A stretch of DNA of 64,000 nt, taken from assembly GCF_002973525.1 (NCBI RefSeq), contig NZ_PVEN01000010.1, positions 124,001 to 188,000 on the forward strand, in the 5' to 3' direction. Positions 43,904-53,088 of the stretch are shown one piece after another. This DNA comes from Paraburkholderia sp. BL21I4N1. Lineage in GTDB: Bacteria > Pseudomonadota > Gammaproteobacteria > Burkholderiales > Burkholderiaceae. A program made the position numbers and the translations under genes. The number at the start of each line of letters is the position of its first letter. The first letter of the stretch is position 1. The notes under the pieces were generated by a model that worked only from the letters and a program-made list of their open reading frames with translations, had not been told where the DNA came from and made no database searches.

Positions 43904-45375
43904 GTCGCGAAGTGTTGATGCTGGTGGATGCGCTGGCACGCGAGAAGAACGTCGATAAAGACGTGGTATATGCCGCGCTCGAAGCGGCTCTCGCTTCGGC
44001 CTCCAAGAAACTCTTCGAGGAAGATGCGGATATCCGCGTCCATATCGACCGTGAAAGCGGCGAGCACGAAACGTTTCGCCGCTGGAAGGTCGTGCCGGAC
44101 GAAGCCGGTTTGCAGGAACCGGATCAGGAAATCCTGTTGTTCGAAGCACGCGAACAGCAACCTGAAATTCAACTCGACGAATACATCGAAGAACCGGTGC
44201 CGTCGATCGAATTCGGTCGTATCGGCGCGCAGGCCGCCAAGCAGGTGATCCTGCAGAAGGTGCGCGACGCCGAACGCGAGCAGATCCTGAACGACTTCCT
44301 CGAGCGCGGCGAGCACATCATGACCGGCTCGGTGAAGCGTCTCGACAAAGGCAACTTCATCGTCGAAACCGGCCGTGTCGAAGCGCTGCTGCGCCGCGAC
44401 CAGTTGATTCCGAAGGAAAACCTGCGCGTGGGCGACCGCGTGCGGGCCTATATCGCGAAGGTCGATCGCACCGCGCGCGGTCCGCAGATCGAACTGTCGC
44501 GTACGGCGCCCGAATTCCTGATGAAGCTGTTCGAAATGGAAGTGCCGGAAATCGAACAGGGCCTGCTGGAAATCAAGGCGGCGGCCCGCGATCCTGGCGT
44601 GCGCGCCAAGATCGGCGTGGTCGCGTATGACAAACGCATCGATCCGATCGGCACGTGCGTCGGCATTCGCGGTTCGCGCGTGCAGGCTGTGCGTAACGAG
44701 CTCGGTGGCGAAAACGTCGACATCGTGCTATGGTCGGAAGATCCCGCCCAGTTCGTGATCGGCGCCCTCGCGCCGGCAGCCGTCCAGTCGATCGTCGTCG
44801 ATGAAGAAAAGCATTCGATGGACGTCGTCGTAGACGAAAACGAACTGGCGGTCGCGATCGGCCGCAGCGGCCAGAACGTGCGTCTTGCCAGCGAACTCAC
44901 CGGCTGGCAGATCAACATCATGACGCCGGACGAATCCGCGCAAAAGCAGAATCAGGAGCGTGGCGTACTGCGTGACCTGTTCATGGCGCGTCTCGATGTT
45001 GACGAAGAAGTGGCCGACATCCTGATCGACGAAGGCTTCACGAGCCTCGAAGAGATTGCCTACGTGCCGCTCAACGAAATGCTTGAAATCGAAGCATTCG
45101 ACGAAGACACCGTTCACGAACTGCGTAACCGCTCGCGCGACGCGTTGCTGACGCAGGCTATCGCGAACGAAGAAAAGGTCGAAAATGTAGCGCTCGACCT
45201 GAAGAGCCTGGACGGCTTGGACGCCGACATGCTCGCGAAGCTGGCTGAACATCAGATCCAGACGCGCGACGAACTCGCCGAACTGGCTGTGGATGAACTG
45301 GTCGAGATGACCGGGATGGAAGAGGATGCCGCTAAGGCGTTGATCATGAAAGCACGTGAACACTGGTTCCAGTGA
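43900..45375 (+). CDS. nusA: Transcription termination/antitermination factor NusA
   Basis: A 491-residue NusA, which binds RNA polymerase and modulates pausing, termination and antitermination. N-terminal polymerase-binding domain (about 1-125), S1 domain (about 135-200, TGSVKRLDKGNFIVETGR), two KH domains (about 200-345, with GIRGSRVQAVRNELGG and AIGRSGQNVRLASELTG), and two C-terminal acidic helical repeats, as in E. coli. The ATGA overlap with rimP couples translation. NusA likely acts on the leader terminator of its own operon. Confidence 0.96.
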   Translation: MSREVLMLVDALAREKNVDKDVVYAALEAALASASKKLFEEDADIRVHIDRESGEHETFRRWKVVPDEAGLQEPDQEILLFEAREQQPEIQLDEYIEEPVPSIEFGRIGAQAAKQVILQKVRDAEREQILNDFLERGEHIMTGSVKRLDKGNFIVETGRVEALLRRDQLIPKENLRVGDRVRAYIAKVDRTARGPQIELSRTAPEFLMKLFEMEVPEIEQGLLEIKAAARDPGVRAKIGVVAYDKRIDPIGTCVGIRGSRVQAVRNELGGENVDIVLWSEDPAQFVIGALAPAAVQSIVVDEEKHSMDVVVDENELAVAIGRSGQNVRLASELTGWQINIMTPDESAQKQNQERGVLRDLFMARLDVDEEVADILIDEGFTSLEEIAYVPLNEMLEIEAFDEDTVHELRNRSRDALLTQAIANEEKVENVALDLKSLDGLDADMLAKLAEHQIQTRDELAELAVDELVEMTGMEEDAAKALIMKAREHWFQ

Positions 45376-45469
45376 GAAATGACCATGGCGCACTAAATTG
45401 AACGCGGCCGTCAGGCCGCATGACCCGATGCTAACCGCAAGGAATCGGTCCTTGCATTAAGAGGAATGA

Positions 45470-48433
45470 ATGGCGAGTAACAACGTAGCCCAATTTGCCG
45501 CGGAACTGAAAATGCCTGCAGGCGTGCTGCTTGAGCAGCTGCAGGCGGCTGGCGTCACCAAGGCGAGCGAAGCCGACGCTTTGTCCGAAACGGACAAAGC
45601 GCGTCTGCTCGACCACTTGCGCAAGTCTCACGGCTCGACTGATGCAGACAAGCGCAAGATCACGCTGACGAAACGGCATACGTCGGAGATCAAGCAGTCC
45701 GATGCGACGGGCAAAGCTCGCACCATTCAGGTCGAGGTGCGTAAGAAGCGCACTTTCGTCCGCCGCGACGAAGCCGCCGGTGAAGGCGGTGATGCATCGA
45801 ATCATGTGGCCGAAGATGTCGAGGTCGAAGTTGACGATCTCGAACTGCAGCGTCGTGAAGAGGAAGCGCGTCACGAAGCCGAGTTGCTCGAAAAGCAGGC
45901 TCAGGAGTTGAAGGCGCGTCAGGAACAGCTCGAACGCGAAGAAGCCGAACGTCAGGCGCGTGAGCAGGCTGCGGAAGCTGAGCGTCGTCGTGCGGAAGAA
46001 GACGCGGCGAAGAAGCGTGCAGCGGCTGCGGCCGAGGCGGCAGCCCGCGAGAAAGCTCAGCAGCCGGCGGCGCAACCCGTAACAGCCAAGGCCGAGCCTG
46101 TCGCTGCCAAGGCCGCCGAGCCGGTGGCCGCGAAGGAAAGTGAGCAGGACGACGAACGCGCCGCGGCAGAACGCGCAGCGCAACGCGAAGCCGCGAAGAA
46201 GGCCGAAGACGCAGCGCGTCAGGCAGCCGAGAAAGCGCGCGCCGAGCAGGAAGAAATTGCCAAGCGCCGTGCCGCGGCAGAAGCCGAAGCACGTGCGATT
46301 CGCGAAATGATGAATACGCCGCGCAAGGCGCAGGTCAAGGCGCCGGAACCGGCACCGAAGCCCGCTGAGCCGGCCAAGGCCGCGGAAGCCAAAGGCACGC
46401 TGCACAAGCCGGCGCGTCCGGCGGGTGAAGCACCGGCACGTCCGGCTGCCAAGAAGCCGGCTGCTGCTGCTCCGGCTGCTACGACCACGCCGGCTGCCGG
46501 TGACAAGAAGAAGCCGGGCGGTGGTAAGGGCGGCTGGCAGGACGACGCAGCCAAGCGCCGCGGTATCAAGACGCGTGGCGACACGAGCGGCGGCGTCGAT
46601 CGTGGCTGGCGCGGTGGCCCGAAGGGTCGCGGCAAGCATCAGGACCAGAACACTACGTTCCAGGCGCCGACCGAACCGATCGTGCGTGAAGTACACGTGC
46701 CGGAAACCATCACGGTCGCCGATCTGGCGCACAAGATGGCCGTGAAGGCGTCGGAAGTCATCAAGTCGATGATGAAGCTCGGCCAGATGGTCACGATCAA
46801 CCAGATGCTGGACCAGGAAACGGCGATGATCATCGTCGAGGAACTGGGTCACCACGCGGTTGCGGCCAAGCTGGACGATCCGGAAGCCATGCTGGTCGAA
46901 GGCGAAGTGTCGGATGCGGAAGCATTGCCGCGTCCTCCGGTCGTCACGGTCATGGGTCACGTCGACCACGGCAAGACCTCGCTGCTCGACTACATCCGCC
47001 GCGCGAAGGTGGCAGCGGGTGAAGCGGGCGGGATTACGCAGCACATCGGCGCGTATCACGTGGAAACGCCGCGTGGCGTGATCACGTTCCTCGACACGCC
47101 GGGTCACGAGGCCTTCACGGCCATGCGTGCCCGCGGTGCGAAGGCAACCGATATCGTGATTCTGGTGGTCGCAGCCGACGACGGCGTGATGCCCCAAACG
47201 AAGGAAGCGATCGCCCACGCGAAGGCAGGCGGCGTGCCGCTCGTCGTCGCGATCAACAAGATCGACAAGCCGGATGCGAATCTGGAACGCGTGAAGCAGG
47301 AACTCGTCGCCGAAGGCGTCGTGCCGGAAGAGTACGGTGGCGAATCGCCGTTCGTGCCGGTGTCGGCCAAGACCGGCGCAGGCATCGACGATCTGCTCGA
47401 ACAAGTGCTGCTGCAAGCCGAAGTGCTGGAACTGACGGCACCGGTTGAAGCGCCGGCCAAGGGCCTCGTCATCGAAGCGAAGCTCGACAAGGGTAAGGGT
47501 CCGGTGGCAACGATCCTGGTTCAGTCGGGTACGCTGAACCGCGGCGACGTGGTGCTGGCAGGTAGCGCTTACGGTCGTGTGCGAGCCATGCTCGACGAAA
47601 CCGGCAAGCCGACCAAATCGGCGGGTCCGTCGATCCCGGTCGAGATTCAGGGTCTGTCGGAAGTCCCGCAAGCTGGCGAAGAAGTCATCGTCATGCCGGA
47701 CGACCGCAAGGCACGTGAAGTCGCGCTGTTCCGTCAAGGCAAGTTCCGCGACGTCAAGCTGGCCAAGCAACAGGCCGCGAAGCTCGAGAACATGCTGGAG
47801 CAGATGACGGAAGGCGAAGTGGCGTACATGCCGCTCATCGTCAAGGCCGACGTGCAAGGTTCGCAGGAAGCGTTGGTGCAGTCGCTGCTCAAACTGTCGA
47901 CGGACGAAGTGCGCGTACAGATCGTGCACGGCGCCGTGGGTGGCATCAGCGAGTCGGACGTCAATCTGGCCACGGCATCGAAGGCTGTCATCATCGGCTT
48001 CAACACCCGTGCGGATGCGCAGGCTCGCAAGCTGGCGGAATCCAACGGTGTCGATATTCGCTACTACAACATCATCTATGACGCAGTAGATGACGTGAAG
48101 GCCGCGATGTCGGGCATGCTGGCGCCGGAAAAGCGCGAAATCATCACCGGTACGGTCGAAGTGCGTCAGGTCTTCAAGGTACCGAAGATCGGCGCGGTGG
48201 CAGGCTGTATGGTCACGGACGGTTTCGTCAAGCGCTCGTCGTCGGTGCGCGTGCTGCGCAACAACGTCGTCATCTTCACGGGCGAACTCGACTCGCTCAA
48301 GCGCTTCAAGGACGACGTCAAGGAAGTCCGTCAGGGCTTCGAGTGCGGTATGTCGATCAAGAACTTCAACGATATCGTCGAAGGCGATCAGTTCGAAGTC
48401 TTCGAGATCACCGAAGTCGCGCGTACGCTGTAA
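45470..48433 (+). CDS. infB: Translation initiation factor IF-2
   Basis: A 987-residue IF-2, the GTPase that brings initiator fMet-tRNA to the 30S subunit. The N-terminal 380 residues are Ala/Lys/Glu-rich and highly charged, as usual in proteobacteria. The G domain starts at about residue 485: GHVDHGKTS (G1), DTPGHEAF (G3), NKIDKPDA (G4) and SAKTGAG (G5). The remaining beta-barrel and C-terminal domains bind tRNA. AAGAGGAATGAATG sets the start. A strong terminator follows at 48451-48494, so rbfA downstream probably has its own promoter or depends on readthrough. Confidence 0.97.
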   Translation: MASNNVAQFAAELKMPAGVLLEQLQAAGVTKASEADALSETDKARLLDHLRKSHGSTDADKRKITLTKRHTSEIKQSDATGKARTIQVEVRKKRTFVRRDEAAGEGGDASNHVAEDVEVEVDDLELQRREEEARHEAELLEKQAQELKARQEQLEREEAERQAREQAAEAERRRAEEDAAKKRAAAAAEAAAREKAQQPAAQPVTAKAEPVAAKAAEPVAAKESEQDDERAAAERAAQREAAKKAEDAARQAAEKARAEQEEIAKRRAAAEAEARAIREMMNTPRKAQVKAPEPAPKPAEPAKAAEAKGTLHKPARPAGEAPARPAAKKPAAAAPAATTTPAAGDKKKPGGGKGGWQDDAAKRRGIKTRGDTSGGVDRGWRGGPKGRGKHQDQNTTFQAPTEPIVREVHVPETITVADLAHKMAVKASEVIKSMMKLGQMVTINQMLDQETAMIIVEELGHHAVAAKLDDPEAMLVEGEVSDAEALPRPPVVTVMGHVDHGKTSLLDYIRRAKVAAGEAGGITQHIGAYHVETPRGVITFLDTPGHEAFTAMRARGAKATDIVILVVAADDGVMPQTKEAIAHAKAGGVPLVVAINKIDKPDANLERVKQELVAEGVVPEEYGGESPFVPVSAKTGAGIDDLLEQVLLQAEVLELTAPVEAPAKGLVIEAKLDKGKGPVATILVQSGTLNRGDVVLAGSAYGRVRAMLDETGKPTKSAGPSIPVEIQGLSEVPQAGEEVIVMPDDRKAREVALFRQGKFRDVKLAKQQAAKLENMLEQMTEGEVAYMPLIVKADVQGSQEALVQSLLKLSTDEVRVQIVHGAVGGISESDVNLATASKAVIIGFNTRADAQARKLAESNGVDIRYYNIIYDAVDDVKAAMSGMLAPEKREIITGTVEVRQVFKVPKIGAVAGCMVTDGFVKRSSSVRVLRNNVVIFTGELDSLKRFKDDVKEVRQGFECGMSIKNFNDIVEGDQFEVFEITEVARTL

Positions 48434-48450
48434 TTCACGCGGCACGGCTC

Positions 48451-48494
48451 AACGGGCGGAGCGGGCTTTAACGCCCGCTCCGCCCGTTGTTTTT
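48451..48494 (+). terminator. Strong intrinsic terminator after infB
   Basis: A perfect 16-bp GC-rich stem (48451-48466 with 48473-48488) with a TTTAAC loop, followed by G and five T. It lies 18 bases after the infB stop and splits infB from rbfA. Confidence 0.9.
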
Positions 48495-48633
48495 GGGCCC
48501 GCCGTTTCGCGCAGGCGGTCTGACCCGTCGTCAATGGAATGGGGCCGCTCAAGCGTTGCTCCACGAACCATCGGCAGGCCGCAGCTGCGCGAAGCCACTT
48601 TTTTGCATCCGCCCAAGCGGATCACATCACACC

Positions 48634-48999
48634 ATGCCTAAAAAACGTACTTCTCCCAATCGCAACGTGCAGATCGCTGATCAGATCCAGCGCGATCTGT
48701 CCGAACTGCTGCGCGAGGTCAAGGACCCGCGTATCGGTATCGTCACGATTCAAAGTGTCGAGCTGACGCCGGATTACGCGCACGCCAAGGTCTATTTCAC
48801 GACGTTGACGGGCGACCCGCAACAGACGCTCGAAGCGCTCACGCACGCGGCCGGCCATCTGCACAATCAGCTGTTCAAACGTCTGCATATCCATACCGTG
48901 CCGACGTTGCACTTCCACTACGACCAGACGATCGAGCGGGCAGTCGAGATGTCGAAGCTGATCGACGAAGCCAACGCCAGTCGTGCGAAAGAAGACTGA
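48634..48999 (+). CDS. rbfA: Ribosome-binding factor A
   Basis: A 121-residue RbfA, a KH-fold protein that binds 30S precursors during late maturation and cold adaptation. It opens MPKKRTSPNRNVQIADQIQR and carries VKDPRIGIVTIQSVELTPDY and HFHYDQTIERAVEMSKLI, all family landmarks. The ATG at 48634 is chosen by family alignment; the open frame extends 49 codons upstream with no coding character. It is followed closely by truB. Confidence 0.95.
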   Translation: MPKKRTSPNRNVQIADQIQRDLSELLREVKDPRIGIVTIQSVELTPDYAHAKVYFTTLTGDPQQTLEALTHAAGHLHNQLFKRLHIHTVPTLHFHYDQTIERAVEMSKLIDEANASRAKED

Positions 49000-49106
49000 G
49001 CGCGCCGCGAGCCGCGGCCGCGGGTGTTTTCGGCGCAATGCCGAAAACACCATCCCGCGCCGCAACCAGCGCCATTTTTCGTATCCATCGACTCCGTCTT
49101 TCTGAC

Positions 49107-50042
49107 ATGACCGCACCTCAACGTCCCCGCGTGCCGCGTCGCGTGCTCGACGGCGTGCTGTTGCTCGACAAGCCGCTCGGCCTGTCGAGCAACGACGCGC
49201 TGATTCGCGCGAAGCGCCTCTATCTGGCGAAAAAGGCGGGCCATACCGGCACGCTCGATCCGCTCGCCACCGGTTTGCTGCCGCTGTGTTTCGGCGAAGC
49301 CACCAAGTTCTCGCAGGACCTGCTCGAAGCCGACAAGACCTACGAGGCCACCATGCGCCTCGGCGTTCGCACGACCACCGGCGACGCCGAAGGCGAAGCG
49401 ATCGACACGCGCGCCGTAACGTGCGACGAGGCTGCGGTTGTGGCGGCCATGAGCGGCTTTCTCGGCGAGATCACCCAGATTCCGCCGATGTATTCGGCGC
49501 TCAAGCGCGACGGCAAACCGCTATACGAATACGCGCGCGCCGGCCAGACGGTCGAGCGGGAAGGGCGTCGGGTGACGATTCTCAAACTCGATCTGCTCGC
49601 CTGCGCGCTCCCTGACGTAACGTTTCGGGTGACTTGCACCAAGGGGACGTACGTGCGCACGCTGGCCGAAGATATCGGCGAGGCGCTGGGTTGCGGTGCG
49701 CATCTGGTCGCGTTGCGGCGTACGGGCGTGGGCGCGCTGACGCTGGAGAATTCGGTGACGCTCGACGCGTTGTCCGACGCCACGGAAGCTGAGCGTGATA
49801 CATGGCTGCAGCCGGTGGATGCGTTGTTGTCGACGTTTCCGTCTGTCGAGCTGAATGAAGACGCGACGCGCCGCTTCCTGCACGGTCAGCGGCTGAAGCT
49901 GTCCGAGTTGAGCATCAGCAGCGACGCGGCGAATGCGCCGCGCGTCAGAGTGTATGCAGCGGAAGGCCGTCTGCTTGGCGTCGCGAAGCCGGGTGAGGGT
50001 GTGCTGGCGCCCGAACGGCTGGTGGTCACCGCGGAGAGTTAA
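49107..50042 (+). CDS. truB: tRNA pseudouridine-55 synthase TruB
   Basis: A 311-residue TruB, which makes pseudouridine at position 55 of the T loop in nearly all tRNAs. Catalytic Asp lies in GHTGTLDPLATGLLPLCFGE; other family motifs are LLLDKPLGLSSNDA, QIPPMYSALKRDGKPLYEYA and CTKGTYVRTLAEDIGEALG. A C-terminal PUA-like part follows. Starts at ATG 49107, about 105 bases after rbfA. A bidirectional terminator at 50081-50118 ends the unit. Confidence 0.96.
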   Translation: MTAPQRPRVPRRVLDGVLLLDKPLGLSSNDALIRAKRLYLAKKAGHTGTLDPLATGLLPLCFGEATKFSQDLLEADKTYEATMRLGVRTTTGDAEGEAIDTRAVTCDEAAVVAAMSGFLGEITQIPPMYSALKRDGKPLYEYARAGQTVEREGRRVTILKLDLLACALPDVTFRVTCTKGTYVRTLAEDIGEALGCGAHLVALRRTGVGALTLENSVTLDALSDATEAERDTWLQPVDALLSTFPSVELNEDATRRFLHGQRLKLSELSISSDAANAPRVRVYAAEGRLLGVAKPGEGVLAPERLVVTAES

Positions 50043-50080
50043 GCGGCGGACCTCAATAACCCGACACACGCGCCACGAAC

Positions 50081-50118
50081 AAAAAGGCGGGACCGCTTGA
50101 GAGCGGTCCCGCCTTTTT
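50081..50118. terminator. Bidirectional terminator between truB and emrB
   Basis: A 17-bp palindrome (50081-50097 with 50102-50118) around TGAG, with A5 on the left and T5 or more on the right, so it works for both convergent genes, truB and emrB. Confidence 0.92.
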
Positions 50119-50165
50119 TACATCACGACCACGTGGTCTCTAACGTGCGGTAACCAACCCGAGTC

Positions 50166-51728
50166 TCAATGCGCCGCCGCGGCCGCCGCACCCGCATCGC
50201 CACCCGCGCGTTCCGGGCGCGCCATCCAGATCAGCGCGATCAGCGCGACGAAAATTCCCGCCGACACAAAGAACAGATCGTTCACGCCCAGTTGCGCGGC
50301 CTGCTGCGTGGCCATCGTATTGAATAGACCATACGCCTGAGGCTGACTGAAACCGGCCGCGCCCATCTGCCGGATCGACTGATCGAAGACCGGGTTGTAG
50401 GCGCTCGCCTGCTCCGCCAGTTGCGCGTGATGCATGATCGTGCGGTGATCCCACGCCGTCTGGAAGATCGACGTGCCGATACCGCCGCACATGATCCGCA
50501 CGAAATTTGACAGACCCGACGCCGCCGGAATCCGGTTGCCCGGCAAGCCCGACAGCGTGATCGACACCAGCGGGATGAAGAACCCGGCCATGCCGATCCC
50601 CTGAATCAACGTGGGCACCAGCAGCGAAAAAGTGTCGACGCCGGTCGTATAGCGAGAGCGCATCCAGAAACACAGCGCGAACACGAGGAACGACAGCGTC
50701 GCGATATAACGCGGATCGGTACGCGGCAGCACCTTGCCGGTGATCGGCGACAGCAGCACCGCGAACAGGCCGACCGGCGCCATCACGAGACCTGCTTCGG
50801 TGGCGGTGTAGCCGATATCGGTTTGCAGCCACAACGGCAGCAACACGAGGTTACCGAAGTAAAGTCCGTAGCCGATCGACAACGCGATCGTGCCGCTCGT
50901 GAAATTGCGCCGGCTGAACAGCGAAAGATCGACCACCGGATGCTCGGCCGTCAACTCCCACACGATAAAGAACGCCAGCGAGATCACCGCGGTGAGCGCC
51001 AGCACGACGACGGTCGTCGACGAGAACCAGTCGAGATCCTTACCCTTATCGAGCATGACCTGCAGCGAGCCGACCCAGAGGATCAGCAGCCCGAGACCGA
51101 CGCCGTCGATCGGTGCTTTCCGGATCTCCGAATCGCGGTTGCGGAAGATCATCCACGTCGCCCCGGCGGCGATCGCGCCGACCGGAATGTTGACGTAGAA
51201 AATCCACGGCCACGAGATGTTGTCCGAGATCCAGCCGCCGAGAATCGGCCCGGCCACCGGCGCGATCAGTGTGGTCATCGCCCACATCGATAAAGCCATG
51301 GGCGCCTTGGCGCGGGGATAGCTGGCAAGCAGCAGCGTTTGCGACAGTGGAATCATCGGGCCGGCCACCGCGCCTTGCAGCACGCGCGAGGCGAGCAGGA
51401 ACGGCAGTGTCGGCGCGAGGCCGCACATCCACGACGAGATCACGAACAGAATGATCGACGCCATGAAGAGACGCACCTGGCCGAACCGCTGGGTGAGCCA
51501 GCCGGTCAGCGGCACGGAGATCGCGTTGGCGACCGCGAACGACGTAATCACCCACGTGCCCTGGTCGGACGACACGCCGAGGTCGCCCGAAATGGACGGA
51601 ATCGACACGTTCGCGATCGACGTGTCGAGCACGTTCATGAACACGGCGAGCGACACCGCGATCGTGCCGATCACCAGTTGCGCGCCCTCGAGCGGCGGGT
51701 GAGGGACTTGCGCCTGAGCCTGAGCCAT
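50166..51728 (-). CDS. emrB: DHA2-family MFS drug transporter EmrB
   Basis: A 520-residue transporter of the 14-helix DHA2 drug:proton antiporter family. Hallmarks are motif D1-like MNVLDTSIANVSIPSISGDL in helix 1, motif A GWLTQRFGQVRLF, and motif C-like LIAPVAGPILGGWISDN. With the EmrA adaptor and an outer-membrane factor it expels lipophilic drugs across the whole envelope. It is third in a leftward marR-OMF-emrA-emrB order. Start 51728 is preceded by a GGTTT-type weak site; 31 bases separate it from emrA. Confidence 0.94.
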   Translation of the reverse strand: MAQAQAQVPHPPLEGAQLVIGTIAVSLAVFMNVLDTSIANVSIPSISGDLGVSSDQGTWVITSFAVANAISVPLTGWLTQRFGQVRLFMASIILFVISSWMCGLAPTLPFLLASRVLQGAVAGPMIPLSQTLLLASYPRAKAPMALSMWAMTTLIAPVAGPILGGWISDNISWPWIFYVNIPVGAIAAGATWMIFRNRDSEIRKAPIDGVGLGLLILWVGSLQVMLDKGKDLDWFSSTTVVVLALTAVISLAFFIVWELTAEHPVVDLSLFSRRNFTSGTIALSIGYGLYFGNLVLLPLWLQTDIGYTATEAGLVMAPVGLFAVLLSPITGKVLPRTDPRYIATLSFLVFALCFWMRSRYTTGVDTFSLLVPTLIQGIGMAGFFIPLVSITLSGLPGNRIPAASGLSNFVRIMCGGIGTSIFQTAWDHRTIMHHAQLAEQASAYNPVFDQSIRQMGAAGFSQPQAYGLFNTMATQQAAQLGVNDLFFVSAGIFVALIALIWMARPERAGGDAGAAAAAAH

Positions 51729-51759
51729 TAAAGAAACCTTGTATGAATCGTCGCGCCGC

Positions 51760-53004
51760 TTACATCAGTTTCGCAGCGGGCTTGGCCGGGGCCGCCGCGG
51801 CTGCTTGAGCCGGCTTCGGCGTGCCGCCGTTCGGGCCGGCGTTTTCCGAAATGATGCGGGCGATTTCGGCGTCGGCCTGGTCACCGTACTTCTCGAACAC
51901 GTTGGTCTGGTAGACCGTATTCGGCGCTTCGCCGAGCTGGCCGCCGCTCTGATCCTTGATGCTGACGTCGGCTTGCATCGACAGGCCGATGCGCAGCGGA
52001 TGCTTTTCAAGTTCCTGCGGGTCGAGCGCGATCCGCACCGGCAGACGCTGCACCACCTTGATCCAGTTGCCGGTCGCGTTTTGCGCGGGCAGCAGCGAGA
52101 ACGCCGAACCCGTACCGGCCGAGAAGCCGACCACCTTGCCGTGGTACACCACCGACGAACCGTACACGTCGGCCGTCAGTTCGACCGGTTGGCCGATGTG
52201 CATGTACTTCAGTTGCACTTCCTTGAAGTTCGCATCGACCCACACGCCGCCGAGCGGCACGATCGCCATCAGCGGAGTGCCCGGCGAAACGCGCTGGCCG
52301 ACCTGCACCGATCGTTTCGCGACATAGCCGGTGACCGGCGCCGGCAGGTTGTTACGCGCATTGTTCAGGTACGCGTCGCGCACTTTCGCGGCGGCCGCCT
52401 GCACGTTCGGGTGATTCGCGATCGTGGTGTTGGCGGTCAACGCGCGGTTCGACGCCAATTGTTGCTGGGCGGCGTCGACGGAGGCTTGCGCGCTCTTCAC
52501 GGCGTCGCGGGCGTGCGAGATTTCTTCCAGCGACACCGCGCCGGTCTGCGCGACGGCCAGACGGCGTTTCAGGTCGTCCTGAGCGCGCGACAGATCGGAC
52601 TGGCGCTGAGCGACTTGCGCTTCGTACTGGTTGTCGTCGGCGAACAGGCCGCGCACCTGGCGCACCGTTTGCGCCAGATTCGCTTCGGCCTGTTCCAGCG
52701 CGACGCGTGCGTCGGCCGGATCGAGCACGACCAGCGGATCGCCGGCCTTGACGGTTTGCGTGTCGTCCGCGTTCACGGCCACCACGGTGCCGGTGACCTG
52801 CGGCGTGATCTGCACCACGTTGCCGTTCACGTAGGCGTCGTCGGTGTCTTCGTGGAAGCGCGCGACGAGGAAGTAGTAAAGACCGTAGGCGATCGCGGCG
52901 ATCAGGATCACGATGACGAGCAGCGTCATCATGCGCTTGCGTTTGCCGTTGTTCGCCGGTTGGGCCGGTTGGGTGTTAGCCGCGGGCTGCTGGGGGGTGC
53001 TCAT
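51760..53004 (-). CDS. emrA: Membrane-fusion protein EmrA (HlyD family)
   Basis: A 414-residue periplasmic adaptor. It has one N-terminal transmembrane helix (MMTLLVIVILIAAIAYGLYYF), a biotinyl-lipoyl-like part (VVQITPQVTGTVVAVNADDT), an extended coiled coil (residues about 110-210, TVRQVRGLFADDNQYEAQVA and following), a second lipoyl half (GYVAKRSVQVGQRVSPGTPL) and a C-terminal barrel. It links EmrB to the outer-membrane channel. The Pro/Ala/Lys-rich tail is longer than in E. coli EmrA. It lies between the OMF gene and emrB, same strand. Confidence 0.94.
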   Translation of the reverse strand: MSTPQQPAANTQPAQPANNGKRKRMMTLLVIVILIAAIAYGLYYFLVARFHEDTDDAYVNGNVVQITPQVTGTVVAVNADDTQTVKAGDPLVVLDPADARVALEQAEANLAQTVRQVRGLFADDNQYEAQVAQRQSDLSRAQDDLKRRLAVAQTGAVSLEEISHARDAVKSAQASVDAAQQQLASNRALTANTTIANHPNVQAAAAKVRDAYLNNARNNLPAPVTGYVAKRSVQVGQRVSPGTPLMAIVPLGGVWVDANFKEVQLKYMHIGQPVELTADVYGSSVVYHGKVVGFSAGTGSAFSLLPAQNATGNWIKVVQRLPVRIALDPQELEKHPLRIGLSMQADVSIKDQSGGQLGEAPNTVYQTNVFEKYGDQADAEIARIISENAGPNGGTPKPAQAAAAAPAKPAAKLM

Positions 53005-53088
53005 TGATGTGCTCCGGGTTCTCTTGAACGTCGTCGTTTATTCGGATGTTCTTGCGTGTTTGTGCGTGGCGTCGTGCGGTGCGTGCGC

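Noticed and set aside
45431..48445. A 1004-residue minus-strand frame opposite infB
   Set aside because: It is His/Arg/Leu-rich, mirrors the codon bias of infB and resembles no protein.
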